Positions 31,717 to 40,910 of a stretch of 58,575 nt of DNA are shown here, piece by piece (the first letter of the stretch is position 1; every line of letters starts with the position of its first letter). The position numbers and the translations under genes are program-made. Origin of the DNA: DATAMF01 sp964472565 (GTDB lineage Bacteria > Chloroflexota > Anaerolineae > Aggregatilineales > Aggregatilineaceae); contig CAYYNB010000016.1 of NCBI GenBank assembly GCA_964472565.1, positions 1 to 58,575 of the forward strand, read 5' to 3'. The notes under the pieces were generated by a model. The model did not search any database. It was not told where the DNA came from and saw only the letters and a list, made by a program, of their open reading frames with translations.

Positions 31717-33609
31717 ATGCGCGAAATCAAACTGCAAGATCGCCTGCGCTACCGCTTTGATAACCTGATGTCACGCGGCATGGTGGCGATCATCGGCTGG
31801 CTGTTTCTGATCACCCTGCTGGTGATTATCGTGGTGTCGGTAGTTGCCCTGCTGACCGGGGTGGGCGAGACGGATGGACTGCTCAAAACCATCTGGACGA
31901 GCCTGATGCATACTATCGACGCGGGCAACCTGGCGGGCGACGACACCGGGGACATCGGATTCGTGGCGCTGATGTTCGTGATCACCGGCTTCGGTGTGTT
32001 TGTGTTCAGCGTGTTGATCGGTATCCTGACTAACGCGATCAATACCAAAGTGGAAGACCTGCGCAAAGGCCGCTCGTTTGTGGTGGAACAGGATCACACG
32101 GTGATTCTGGGGTGGGGGCCGCAGATATTTTCGATCATCTCCGAACTGGTGATCGCCAACCAGAATCGCCCGCGCGCCTGCATCGCGATTCTGGCCGAAC
32201 AGGATAAGGTCGAGATGGAAGACGAAATCCGCGCTCGCGTGGGCGATACGGGGCGGACGCGTGTGGTGTGCCGGACGGGAAGCCCGATTGATCTGGCGGA
32301 TTTGCAGATCGTCAATCCAGAGGCGGCGCGGGCGGTGATCATACTGTCGGGCGAAAGTGATGATCCTGACGCGCATGTGATCAAAAGCATTCTGGCGCTG
32401 ACCAGCATCGGACGCGATCACAAGTATCATATTGTGGCGGAAATTCGGGACAGCGAAAATCTCGAAGTGGCGCGGCTGGTCGGGCGGGATAGTGCGCTGT
32501 TTCTGCCGGTCAGCGATCTGATCTCGCGCATTGCGGTGCAAACATGCCGCCAGTCGGGGCTGTCGGTAGCGTATATGGAACTGCTCGATTTTGGCGGGGA
32601 TGAGATTTATTTCCACGCGGAACCCGCGCTGGCTGGCAAAACATTAGGAGAGGCGCTGTTCGCGTATGAAACGTCCACTGTGATCGGGCTGCGGCGAAAG
32701 GATGGCCGCGTGCAGTTGAAGCCCGCGCTGGATACGACGATTCAACGCGGCGATCAACTGATCGCGATTTCGGAAGATGATGATACGGTGGTGCTGGCGG
32801 GGCACGCCAATGTGGAGCAGATGGTCCAACGGCAGATGATGGCGCGTCCGGCGAATGCGGCTCCGCAGCCGGAACGGACGCTGATTCTGGGCTGGAACCG
32901 CCGCGCGCCGATTGTGATCAATCAGCTTGATCTGTATGTCGCGCCGGGGTCGGAAGTGACGGTGGTGGCGGAGAGCAGCGGCGTCGAGGAGATGCTGGCG
33001 GCAGAATGCGGCGATCTGCAAAACCTCAAGGTGACGTATGTGGCGAGCAGCACGACCAGCCGCCGCACGCTCGATGATCTGCATGTGCAGTCGTATGATC
33101 ACATCATCACGCTGAGTTATATGGACGATCTGGCGGTGCAGGAAGCGGACGCGCGCACGCTGATCACACTGCTGCATCTGCGCGATATTAGTGAAAAGAT
33201 GGGCCGCAGTTTTTCGATTGTGAGCGAGATGCTGGACGTGCGGAACCGGGAACTGGCCGAAGTGACCCGCGCGGATGACTTCATTGTGAGCGACAAACTG
33301 ATCAGCCTGATGCTGTCGCAGGTGTCGGAAAACCGCGAATTGATGGATGTACTGATGGATTTGTTCGATCCAGAAGGCGCGGAACTGTATCTGAAACCGG
33401 CGGCGGATTATGTGAAGTTGGGCCAACCCGTCAACTTTTATACGGTGGTGGCGGCGGCGCGCGAACGGGATGAGATCGCGGTGGGCTACCGGCTGGCGGC
33501 GGAAGCGGGCGAGGTGGCGCATGCCTACGGCGTGCATCTGAACCCCCACAAGGCACAGGCGATCACATTGGGCAGCGACGATAAGGTGATTGTATTGGCC
33601 GAGAACTAA
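31717..33609 (+). CDS. CASTOR/POLLUX-like ion channel with RCK/NAD-binding domains
   Basis: This membrane protein of 630 residues has two N-terminal hydrophobic helices (about 27-50 and 82-108) around a pore loop, DAGNLAGDDTG. That matches the CASTOR/POLLUX family and lacks the K-channel TVGYG filter. A cytoplasmic part follows with two tandem nucleotide-binding/TrkA-type RCK modules (HTVILGWGPQIFSIISEL and RTLILGWNRRAPIVINQL). Such proteins form gated cation channels, and cation selectivity here is unknown. ATG 31717 follows AAAGGGGA; the longer frame from 31684 lacks a site. It is divergent from the CpaF-like gene, with a promoter-like TATGAT near 31682. Confidence 0.85.
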   Translation: MREIKLQDRLRYRFDNLMSRGMVAIIGWLFLITLLVIIVVSVVALLTGVGETDGLLKTIWTSLMHTIDAGNLAGDDTGDIGFVALMFVITGFGVFVFSVLIGILTNAINTKVEDLRKGRSFVVEQDHTVILGWGPQIFSIISELVIANQNRPRACIAILAEQDKVEMEDEIRARVGDTGRTRVVCRTGSPIDLADLQIVNPEAARAVIILSGESDDPDAHVIKSILALTSIGRDHKYHIVAEIRDSENLEVARLVGRDSALFLPVSDLISRIAVQTCRQSGLSVAYMELLDFGGDEIYFHAEPALAGKTLGEALFAYETSTVIGLRRKDGRVQLKPALDTTIQRGDQLIAISEDDDTVVLAGHANVEQMVQRQMMARPANAAPQPERTLILGWNRRAPIVINQLDLYVAPGSEVTVVAESSGVEEMLAAECGDLQNLKVTYVASSTTSRRTLDDLHVQSYDHIITLSYMDDLAVQEADARTLITLLHLRDISEKMGRSFSIVSEMLDVRNRELAEVTRADDFIVSDKLISLMLSQVSENRELMDVLMDLFDPEGAELYLKPAADYVKLGQPVNFYTVVAAARERDEIAVGYRLAAEAGEVAHAYGVHLNPHKAQAITLGSDDKVIVLAEN

Positions 33610-33618
33610 ATTGAGGTC

Positions 33619-33647
33619 TTTGCCACAGGTCATTTAACGGTTATACT
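33619..33647 (+). promoter_or_regulatory. Promoter of the adoK-GNAT-ahcY cluster
   Basis: TTTGCC (33619-33624) and TATACT (33642-33647) are 17 bases apart, 41 bases upstream of the adenosine kinase start. Confidence 0.5.
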
Positions 33648-33687
33648 TCCCCTGTTTTGTCTCCGGGGGATGAAGGATTTAGTTGCC

Positions 33688-34647
33688 ATGAAAATTGTGA
33701 TCAGCGGCTCCATCGCTTACGATTATTTGATGCGCTTTCCGGGGCGGTTTCGGGATCATCTGATCGCGGATAAGCTGGACCGGATCAGCGTCAGTTTTCT
33801 CGTGGAAGACCTGACCCGGCAGCGGGGTGGGTCGGGCGCGAATATTGCGTATAACATGGCGCTGCTCGGCGAACGCCCGATTCTGATGGGCACTGCCGGA
33901 ATGGACTTTGAGGACTACCGGCGCTGGCTGAACGATCACGGTGTGGATACGTCCGCCGTGCGCGATATTCCCGGCGTGTTTACGGCCTCCTTTTTCGTCA
34001 ACACGGATGTTGAAAACAACCAGATCGGATCGTTTTTCACGGGGGCGATGGCGTCTTCCAAAGGCTATAAGCTGATCGAAGCGGTGCCGAGTCTGCCCGA
34101 TCTGGTCATGGTGTCGCCTAACGACCCGACTGCTATGTCGGAACTGGCCGACGAATGTTTCCAACTCAAGGTGCCGTTTATGTTCGACCCCAGCCAGCAG
34201 GTGATCTGGCTGGATGCGGAATTTTTGCTGCACGGCACGGATCGCTGCTCGCTGCTGATCTGCAACGAATATGAATGGGCGATGATCGCCAAAAAAACCG
34301 GGCTGACGCGGGAAGCGCTGCTCAACGCCGGGAAAAAGCTGATCGTCACACATGGCAGCGAAGGCTCCCATATTTATGTGGAAGGGGAGCATTATCATGT
34401 CCCGGTGTTCCCGGTGGAACAGATCGTCGATCCCACCGGGGTGGGGGATGCCTTCCGCGCAGGGCTGCTCAAAGGGATCGCGTCTGGGTTTGGCTGGGAA
34501 TTATGCGGCCAACTGGGATCGCTGGCGGCGGCGTATGTGCTGGAATGCAACGGCCCGCAGAGTCACGACTATACGTTGGCGGATTTTGTGAAGCGGTTCC
34601 GCACCGTGTTTGATGATCAAGGCCAGTTGGACGTATGGCAGGCATGA
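33688..34647 (+). CDS. adoK: Adenosine kinase, PfkB/ribokinase family (mycobacterial AdoK-like)
   Basis: This cytoplasmic PfkB-family kinase of 319 residues is predicted to phosphorylate adenosine to AMP. It opens MKIVISGSIAYDYLMRFPGRF, then SVSFLVEDL and RGGSGANIAYN, the latter the first family signature. FDPSQQ and the C-terminal anion-hole motif DPTGVGDAFRAGLLKG supply the catalytic Asp. The N-terminus and several blocks closely resemble what I recall of mycobacterial adenosine kinase rather than sugar kinases. Gene neighbours support this: ahcY, which releases adenosine from S-adenosylhomocysteine, is two genes downstream. The stop overlaps the GNAT start (ATGA). A generic sugar kinase remains possible. 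Confidence 0.85.
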   Translation: MKIVISGSIAYDYLMRFPGRFRDHLIADKLDRISVSFLVEDLTRQRGGSGANIAYNMALLGERPILMGTAGMDFEDYRRWLNDHGVDTSAVRDIPGVFTASFFVNTDVENNQIGSFFTGAMASSKGYKLIEAVPSLPDLVMVSPNDPTAMSELADECFQLKVPFMFDPSQQVIWLDAEFLLHGTDRCSLLICNEYEWAMIAKKTGLTREALLNAGKKLIVTHGSEGSHIYVEGEHYHVPVFPVEQIVDPTGVGDAFRAGLLKGIASGFGWELCGQLGSLAAAYVLECNGPQSHDYTLADFVKRFRTVFDDQGQLDVWQA

Positions 34648-35438
34648 GACTCACGGATCGGGCGGAGATTCGCGCTTTTCTCAACCGGGATCGCGGATTG
34701 AGTGCGTATGCGCTGGGCGATCTGGATGATGCCTTCTGGCCGCAGAGCTTTTTTATGGGCGCGCGGCAGGACGGGAAACTGGCGGCGGTGGTGCTGCTGT
34801 ACCAGGGATTCGATCCGCCCGTACTGACCGCTTACGGTGATCCGGCTGATGTGTGTGCGGCGCTGGATCGTCACGCGCTGCCGGAAGAGGTGTATTATCT
34901 GTGCCCGGAACCATTGGAAAGCGTGCTGCGTGATTATTATGATCTGTCGCATCTGCACCGCGAATGGCGAATGGTGTTGGATGCGGCGGCGTTTCCCCAG
35001 GTCGATCTCGGCAATGTGCGGCGGATTGTGCCGGATATGGCGGCTGAACTGGCGGCGCTGTACCAACATGCGGCTGAACCGGGTGAAGCGGTGGCGGCGT
35101 TTGATCCCTGGCAGATCGCGCACGGCGTATTTTTTGGCGTGTGGGAAGGTGATCAGTTAGTGGCAACCGCCGGGACGCATGTCTGGTCGCAGGCCGAAGG
35201 GGTCGCGGCGGTGGGGAATGTCTTCACCATGCCGGAATGCCGGGGTAAGGGCTACGCGACACGCTGCACGGCAGCCGTAACGCGTGTGGCACTGGAAACC
35301 GGCCTGGATACGATTGTGTTGAATGTGAGGCACGACAACGCGCCTGCGGTTCATGTGTATGAAAAACTAGGGTTCCGGTGCTCCCAATTGTTTATTGAGG
35401 GGCCAGGGCTAAAAGTAAACAACCAACCTGTTGCATAG
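34644..35438 (+). CDS. GNAT-family N-acetyltransferase
   Basis: This 264-residue acyl-CoA N-acetyltransferase has two parts. The N-terminal half (MRLTDRAEIRAFL, then LSAYALGDLDD) resembles the N-domain found in related two-domain GNATs. The C-terminal half carries the acetyl-CoA motif VGNVFTMPECRGKGYATRCTAAVTRVALE (Q/RxxGxG/A region) and LNVRHDNAPAVHVYEKLGF. Substrate unknown. ATG 34644 overlaps the adoK stop in ATGA. The ATG at 34635 is in frame but would lie inside adoK. It sits between adoK and ahcY and is probably co-transcribed with adoK. Confidence 0.82.
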   Translation: MRLTDRAEIRAFLNRDRGLSAYALGDLDDAFWPQSFFMGARQDGKLAAVVLLYQGFDPPVLTAYGDPADVCAALDRHALPEEVYYLCPEPLESVLRDYYDLSHLHREWRMVLDAAAFPQVDLGNVRRIVPDMAAELAALYQHAAEPGEAVAAFDPWQIAHGVFFGVWEGDQLVATAGTHVWSQAEGVAAVGNVFTMPECRGKGYATRCTAAVTRVALETGLDTIVLNVRHDNAPAVHVYEKLGFRCSQLFIEGPGLKVNNQPVA

Positions 35439-35446
35439 TCAACAGG
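35427..35446. promoter_or_regulatory. Inverted repeat overlapping the ahcY -35 region
   Basis: CCTGTTG (35427-35433) and CAACAGG (35440-35446) are perfect 7-bp arms around six bases. The repeat spans the -35 box and the GNAT stop codon, so it could be an operator for ahcY. The regulator is unknown. Confidence 0.45.
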
Positions 35447-35458
35447 ACCAGTTAGAAT
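35431..35458 (+). promoter_or_regulatory. Promoter of ahcY
   Basis: TTGCAT (35431-35436) and TAGAAT (35453-35458), with 16 bases between, lie 37 bases before the ahcY ATG. It overlaps the GNAT stop codon, so ahcY can be expressed separately from adoK. Confidence 0.5.
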
Positions 35459-35494
35459 CGGATTATGAGAGCCATTGTCACAGGAGAAAAGTGA

Positions 35495-36760
35495 ATGACG
35501 GTAGAACACGATGTTCGTGACCTCAAACTGGCAACCGGGGGACGTTACCGCATGGAATGGGCGGAGCGCGATATGCCGGTGCTGCGCCAGATTCGGGAAC
35601 GGTTTGCCAAAGAGCGTCCGCTGGAAGGGCTGCGGCTGTCGGCGTGTCTGCATGTGACCACCGAAACCGCCAATCTCGCCCGCACACTGCAAGCTGGCGG
35701 CGCGGATGTTGTGCTGACAGCATCCAACCCCCTCAGCACCCAGGATGACGTGGCGGCGGCGCTGGTCAGCCACTTTGAAATTCCTGTGTATGCCATCAAA
35801 GGCGAAGACAACGCCACCTATTACGATCATCTGAAGCGCGCGTTAGATCACAAGCCCCAGATCACGATGGACGACGGGGCGGACCTCGTGAGCGAACTGC
35901 ACAAAAACCGCACCGAACTGCTGAAGGATATCGTGGGCGGCACCGAAGAAACCACGACGGGCGTGATCCGGCTGCGCGCGATGGCGAACGACGGCGCGCT
36001 GAAGTTCCCGGTGATCGCCGTGAACGATAGCATGACCAAGCACCTGTTTGACAATCGCTACGGCACGGGCCAAAGCACGATTGACGGCATCGTCCGCGCG
36101 ACGAACGTGCTGCTGGCCGGGCGTACCCTCGTGGTGGCGGGCTACGGCTGGGGCAGCCGGGGAATCGCCAGCCGCGCGACGGGCAGGGGCGCGAATGTGA
36201 TCGTCACCGAAATCGATCCACTCAAGGCGCTCGAAGCCGTGATGGATGGCTTCCGCGTGCTGCCGATGATGGAAGCCGCGCCGCAGGGTGATATTTTTGT
36301 GACCTCAACGGGCGACATCAGCGTATTGGATAAACATCACTTTGAAGTGATGAAAGACGGCGCGATTATCTGCAACAGCGGCCATTTCAACGTCGAAATC
36401 AATATCCCCGGCCTGCGTGAAATGGCAGTCGAAGACCCCAAGCTGGTCCGCCCGTTTGTGGAGCAGTTCCGTATGGCAGATGGCCGCACGATCAATCTGC
36501 TGGCCGAAGGACGGCTGGTGAATCTCGCAGCGGCAGAAGGCCATCCGGCGAGTGTGATGGATATGAGCTTTGCGAATCAGGCGCTGGGCGCGGAATTTAT
36601 GCTGGTCAACGGCAAAACACTGGAAGCCCGCGTGTATACCATCCCGCAGGAAATCGACCAGGAAATTGCCCGCCTGAAACTGGAAGCGATGGGCGTTCAG
36701 ATCGATACACTCACCGCGGAACAGGTGCATTACCTGAATCAGTGGCAGGAAGGCACGTAA
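35495..36760 (+). CDS. ahcY: S-adenosylhomocysteine hydrolase
   Basis: AhcY splits S-adenosylhomocysteine into homocysteine and adenosine, using bound NAD. The 421-residue protein is of the short archaeal/Thermotoga-like type that lacks the C-terminal extension of eukaryotic enzymes. Landmarks are LHVTTETANLARTLQAGGADVVLTASNPLSTQDDV (substrate domain), GEETTTGVIRL-like GGTEETTTGV, VNDSMTKHLFDNRYGTGQS, the NAD fold GYGWGSRGIASRATGRGANVIVTEIDP, and GHPASVMDMSFANQ. The ATG is preceded by CAGGAGAA. adoK and mtnA in the same window give a partial adenosine/methionine recycling set. Confidence 0.95.
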   Translation: MTVEHDVRDLKLATGGRYRMEWAERDMPVLRQIRERFAKERPLEGLRLSACLHVTTETANLARTLQAGGADVVLTASNPLSTQDDVAAALVSHFEIPVYAIKGEDNATYYDHLKRALDHKPQITMDDGADLVSELHKNRTELLKDIVGGTEETTTGVIRLRAMANDGALKFPVIAVNDSMTKHLFDNRYGTGQSTIDGIVRATNVLLAGRTLVVAGYGWGSRGIASRATGRGANVIVTEIDPLKALEAVMDGFRVLPMMEAAPQGDIFVTSTGDISVLDKHHFEVMKDGAIICNSGHFNVEINIPGLREMAVEDPKLVRPFVEQFRMADGRTINLLAEGRLVNLAAAEGHPASVMDMSFANQALGAEFMLVNGKTLEARVYTIPQEIDQEIARLKLEAMGVQIDTLTAEQVHYLNQWQEGT

Positions 36761-36774
36761 AAGGTAAAAGAGAC

Positions 36775-36804
36775 AGCCGGGATCATGCTTGAATGATTCC
36801 GGCT
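36775..36804 (+). terminator. Hairpin terminator after ahcY
   Basis: AGCCGGGATCAT (36775-36786) pairs with ATGATTCCGGCT (36793-36804) with one wobble pair and a six-base loop. No T-run follows. Confidence 0.45.
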
Positions 36805-36892
36805 GGCGTTGGCTAAACGTGGGGACCGCGTTGGGTACAACGGGGTCTTCGCGTTAGAATGAGGCCGCGAAAGGTACTGAGGAGAAGAGAAC

Positions 36893-39707
36893 ATGAATTA
36901 TCGAAAATGGTTACTGACCGGACTGCTGCTGGTGGCCGTGTGGGTCGCCGCTGTTGCGCCGGTTGCACAAGCCCAAACGGGTGCCTCGCGCGTGCGGTTT
37001 CTGCATGCTGTGCCAGGCGCGCCGAATATGGATGTCTACCTGGATGGCGCACGCGTAGCGGCTGACGTTGCTTACGGCGAAGCCACCCCTCATTTTAATG
37101 TGACTGATGGATCGCATCAGGTGGCGCTGCGTCAGGCGGGCACGGATGCCGCCGCCGCACCGCTGTTAGAAGTTGCGGTCCCCCTGTCGGCAAATCTGGC
37201 CTTTATGGTGGTGGTGCAAGGCACACCCGATGCCCTGTCCGCCGTGCTCTATGAAGATATTCTCGATCCGCTTGATCCTGGTTTTGCACGCCTGACGGCT
37301 GTCAACGCGATTGCGGATGCCCCGGCGCTGGATGTTGTCACGGCGGAAGGCGGCGCACTGCTGCAAGGTGTGAGCTTTGGCGTACAGTTCGGCTCGATTA
37401 ATATTCCGACCAGCGCGCAGAATCTGGTGATGGTTCCGGCGGGCGGCGCGGTAGACAGCGCGATTGCCACAGTGGGCGACATCTCACTACAAAGCGGCGT
37501 GCTGTATACGCTGGTGACGCTGGGCACGCTGGACGGCGATGTGACCCCGACGACGCTGGTTCTGACGAACGCGGTTAACCCGGCTGAAGGGGCGATCCGG
37601 GTTCGGGTGGCGCATGGCAGCCCGGACGCGGGCGCGGTGGACGTGTACGCGAACGATCAACTGCTTGTGCCGAATCTGAACCTGGGCGGGATCACACCGC
37701 ACTTCGCACTGCCCGCAGGCGATTATGCATTTGCACTGCGTCCGGCGGGCGCGGCGGCAGGAGATGCTCCTGTCTTTGCGGCGGATGTCACACTTGACGC
37801 GGCGACTCCGGCGGTGACGCTGGTGGCGCGCGGCGAAGTGGCCGACAGCTCGCTGGCGGTGGATGTGGTGCCCGATGATGTGGCCGATCTGCCTGCCGAG
37901 CAAGCGCGGGTGAAGGTGATCAATGCGGTGCCCGGTGGTACGGCAGCGGTTGCCCTCAGCGGCGCAGCCACTATCGAACTCGCGTCGGCACTCGAAGCCA
38001 GCGCGGGCAGCGATGTGGTGGATGTTGCGTCGGGTGAATATGTGCTGACGGCCAGCGTGCAGGGCCTCGAAACCCCGGTAGATGTGGCTGTTCCTGCTAC
38101 GTCGTTCATGGGCGGCACGTATTACACGGTGTTGGTCTATGGCGGTGGCGCGGCGAATGGGCTGGTGGATGCGCGCGTGGCGGGGACTGAACTGAACATC
38201 ACCCCAGCCAGCATGCCTTCAGCCACCGGTGGTGCTGCTGTCGCGGCGGAACCGACTCCGGCTGAGGCTGCNNNNNNNNNNNNNNNNNNNNNNNNNNNNN
38301 NNNNNNNNNNNNNNNNNNNNNNNNNNNNNNNNNNNNNNNNNNNNNNNNNNNNNNNNNNNNNNNNNNNNNNNCGAACCGACTCCGGCTGAGGCTGCACCCG
38401 CTGAAGCGACAGCTACCGACGCGCCTGCCGCCGAACTGCCGACCGCGACGCCCGCTGATGCGGCTTCGAGCGAAGTAGTTCAGGCGACACCGACGCAATC
38501 GACCGAACTGGTCCAGACCACACCGACCACCGATCCGGCGAGTTCGGAAGTGGTTGTCGGCGAGGCGACACCGACCCTGGCTCCGATTGGCGCGCAGCCA
38601 GCCAAACCGATTGCGTATGTCCAGCTTGATCCTGGCGCGAATCTGCACTGCCGCCAACTGCCCGGTTCAACGGCGCTGTCTTTGGGCCTGATCCCCAGCG
38701 GCCAAACGCTGACGGTGGTCGGACGTACGGGCACCGCGCTCGAACCCGAAACCGGAAGCCCCACCCCGATTCCAACACCCGTTGTGGAAGCGCTGGAAGA
38801 GTTGTGGTTGTCGGTGGAATGGTATCCGGAAGGCGGCGGTTATGTGCGTTGCTGGGTGGCGGCGCAGTTCCTGCGGGTTGAATTCCAGGGCAAACTGCTC
38901 GATACACTGGAAGAACTGTGGGCGCTGCCCGAAGAACCGTTCAACCGTCCCGGCGAAGTGGTGGACGCGAACATTACGTCGCCGACGCCTGTTTATGATG
39001 CGATTGTGACCACCGTGAATCTTGATCCCGGTGTGAGTCTGCAACTGCGCCGCAATCCGCAGACCTCGGCGGAATCGCTGGATCTCGTACCCGCGCAGGC
39101 GCAGCTTGAAGTGTTGGGGTATGCGGAAGTGCCCAGCGAAGGACTCGTGGGCCAGCCCACCGATCCCAACTGGTTGTATGTGCGTTATCGTAAGGAAAAC
39201 CAGGGCGCGACTATCGGCTGGGTGTCGCTGCAATATGTCGGCGCGATCACGAAGTTGGATCGTACGGTTCCACTCACCGATCTGGTGGTGATTGATCCCA
39301 GCGAAGACGGGTACTATGAAACGCCCGGTATCCAGCCGGTGATCCCGCTGGAACAACAGTCGATTGTCGCGGTGGTGAATCTGGACGCGGGCGCGAATCT
39401 GAACCTGCGGGATCGTCCCAGCTCGGATGGGCGCGTGGTGATCGGCATTCCCAGCGGGGGATCGATGACGGTGAATGGGCGTAACGGCGACGGCACCTGG
39501 CTTCAGGTGACGTATACCGCGCCGACGGGCGATCTCGAAGGGTGGATTGCTACCCAGTACGTGATTGTCACACGCGGCGGCCAGCCCGTTGATCTGAAGA
39601 TCATCACCAATGTGACGACGGATCCCGACGTACTGAACGGCGCGGCTCCGGCAGTGTCGCCTACGCCGGGTGGGGAAGTGACTCTCACCCCCACGCCGGG
39701 TGGGTAA
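36893..39707 (+). CDS. Secreted DUF4397 and SH3-domain protein, interrupted by an assembly gap
   Basis: This large exoprotein starts MNYRKWLLTGLLLVAVWVAAVAPVAQAQ, a clear signal peptide. Four DUF4397-like units follow (VRFLHAVPGAPNMDVYLDG, VRVAHGSPDAGAVDVYANDQ and so on), then a Pro/Thr/Ala-rich EPTPAEA region. Three bacterial SH3-like units come after it (YVQLDPGANLHCRQLPG, TVNLDPGVSLQLRRNP, VNLDAGANLNLRDRPSSDG). The upstream and downstream reading frames differ because 100 Ns (38272-38371) of arbitrary length intervene. Both sides of the gap carry the same 23-base unit, so the gap lies in a tandem repeat and the protein is almost certainly one gene. Likely a surface or matrix protein; no catalytic motif is visible. 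Confidence 0.8.
38249..38395 (+). repeat. Tandem repeat encoding EPTPAEA units, collapsed in a sequence gap
   Basis: The same 23-base unit, beginning GAACCGACTCC, occurs at 38249-38271 and 38373-38395, flanking 100 Ns. Repeat number and true length are unknown. Confidence 0.7.
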
Positions 39708-39728
39708 ACACTGAATTTCTGATATGAA

Positions 39729-39760
39729 AAAAGCCCCTCTCCATGTGGACAGGGGCTTTT
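39729..39760. terminator. Bidirectional terminator between convergent genes
   Basis: AAAAGCCCCTCT (39729-39740) pairs with ACAGGGGCTTTT (39749-39760) with one mismatch around an eight-base loop. The A-tract and T-tract on either side suit termination of both the SH3 gene and the DsbA-like gene. Confidence 0.85.
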
Positions 39761-39780
39761 CTTTAGTTGGGGGGAACAGC

Positions 39781-40755
39781 TTATTCTTCGATCAGGTTCT
39801 GGATCGTGCCGTAATCCCGATCTACTTTGGTCCAGGTGCCGGTGCTGCCCTTGCGGAAGAGCATCGTCGGGGTGCCGGTGACACCATAGCTGTAGGTGAC
39901 AGGGGTATAGCTGCCGATGATGGGGCTGTAGCGGTTCGAGGTCACACAGCTTTCCAGCGTGTTTCCATTCAGACCCATCGCATTTGCCGATTCCCGCATC
40001 TGGCTGAGGGTGAAGGCTTCCTGCACGGACATGCTGTTGCCCAAGCGGAAGATTTCATCCGACATTTCCCAGAATGCGCCTTGTTCACCCGCGCACATGG
40101 CTGCTTGAGATACTGTTTCCGAGAAGGTGCCGCCGGTGCCGGTGGTCATTAAAAAGGTGAGATTGGCCTTGCCGGTCAGCACGAAATCCTTGATGATGTT
40201 CGACAGTTCGCCTTGATGATAGGTCTGACAGTGGGAGCAGGCGAAATCGGCAACCAGCATCAGTTGGAAAGGCGCGTTGGGATCACCGATGAACGGCGTG
40301 TAGACCGAATTTTGATCGTTGGCATCTGAGATGGACGTAAAACCGCGTATTACCCCCTCGACTCCGGCGCTGTCCGCGTCCAGTGTACGAGTTTCGGCAG
40401 TTTCATTCTTCTGGAAATTTTCGTCGCCCTGCGCGCCGCCTGCCAGCGGAACGCAGTACTGAGGATAATCATCGCAGCTTGCCGATTTGGTCGAGCCTGC
40501 GCCGCGATAGTTGATAAAGATGAACAACAGCCCCGCGACGAGGGTCACACCGAACAGCACCCCAAACACGGTGAGTTGGTGGTTGTACTGCTCCTGGCGC
40601 TGGCGGCGGGTTGCTCCTGCCTGGTACCTGGCGCGAACGGTCCAGGGAATGGAAAAGCGCGGTTCTTTGGCTGCTGCCTCAGATTTATGGGGAGATTCCT
40701 TCTTGTCGAGTTTGGTGCGTTCAGCTTTGTCTTTGACTTTTTCTTTGGTCACCAT
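39781..40755 (-). CDS. Membrane-anchored DsbA-like thioredoxin-fold protein
   Basis: This 324-residue protein has a charged cytoplasmic N-terminus (Lys/Glu rich), one transmembrane helix (about residues 62-85, LTVFGVLFGVTLVAGLLFIFINY) and an extracytoplasmic thioredoxin-fold domain. The active-site CSHC lies in DFACSHCQTYH near residue 177. The cis-proline-type VTGTPTMLF is at the C-terminus. It belongs to the DsbA/thiol-disulfide oxidoreductase group with an inserted helical region. Two extra cysteines (SCDDYPQYC) sit just outside the membrane. It would form or reduce disulfide bonds in exported proteins. It is divergent from the phosphorylase gene. Confidence 0.88.
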   Translation of the reverse strand: MVTKEKVKDKAERTKLDKKESPHKSEAAAKEPRFSIPWTVRARYQAGATRRQRQEQYNHQLTVFGVLFGVTLVAGLLFIFINYRGAGSTKSASCDDYPQYCVPLAGGAQGDENFQKNETAETRTLDADSAGVEGVIRGFTSISDANDQNSVYTPFIGDPNAPFQLMLVADFACSHCQTYHQGELSNIIKDFVLTGKANLTFLMTTGTGGTFSETVSQAAMCAGEQGAFWEMSDEIFRLGNSMSVQEAFTLSQMRESANAMGLNGNTLESCVTSNRYSPIIGSYTPVTYSYGVTGTPTMLFRKGSTGTWTKVDRDYGTIQNLIEE

Positions 40756-40910
40756 AAAGATTTTCCATTGTGCATACAGAGCTTTTCACTTCCATAAATC
40801 TACCGCACTGCGAGGACGTGTCAAATAAGTAATTGGTGAAAAGGGAAAAATAGGCAGTTTTGTTCTATACTTAAGGCGTAACTGTATTTATTCATGAGGG
40901 ACAATTACCT

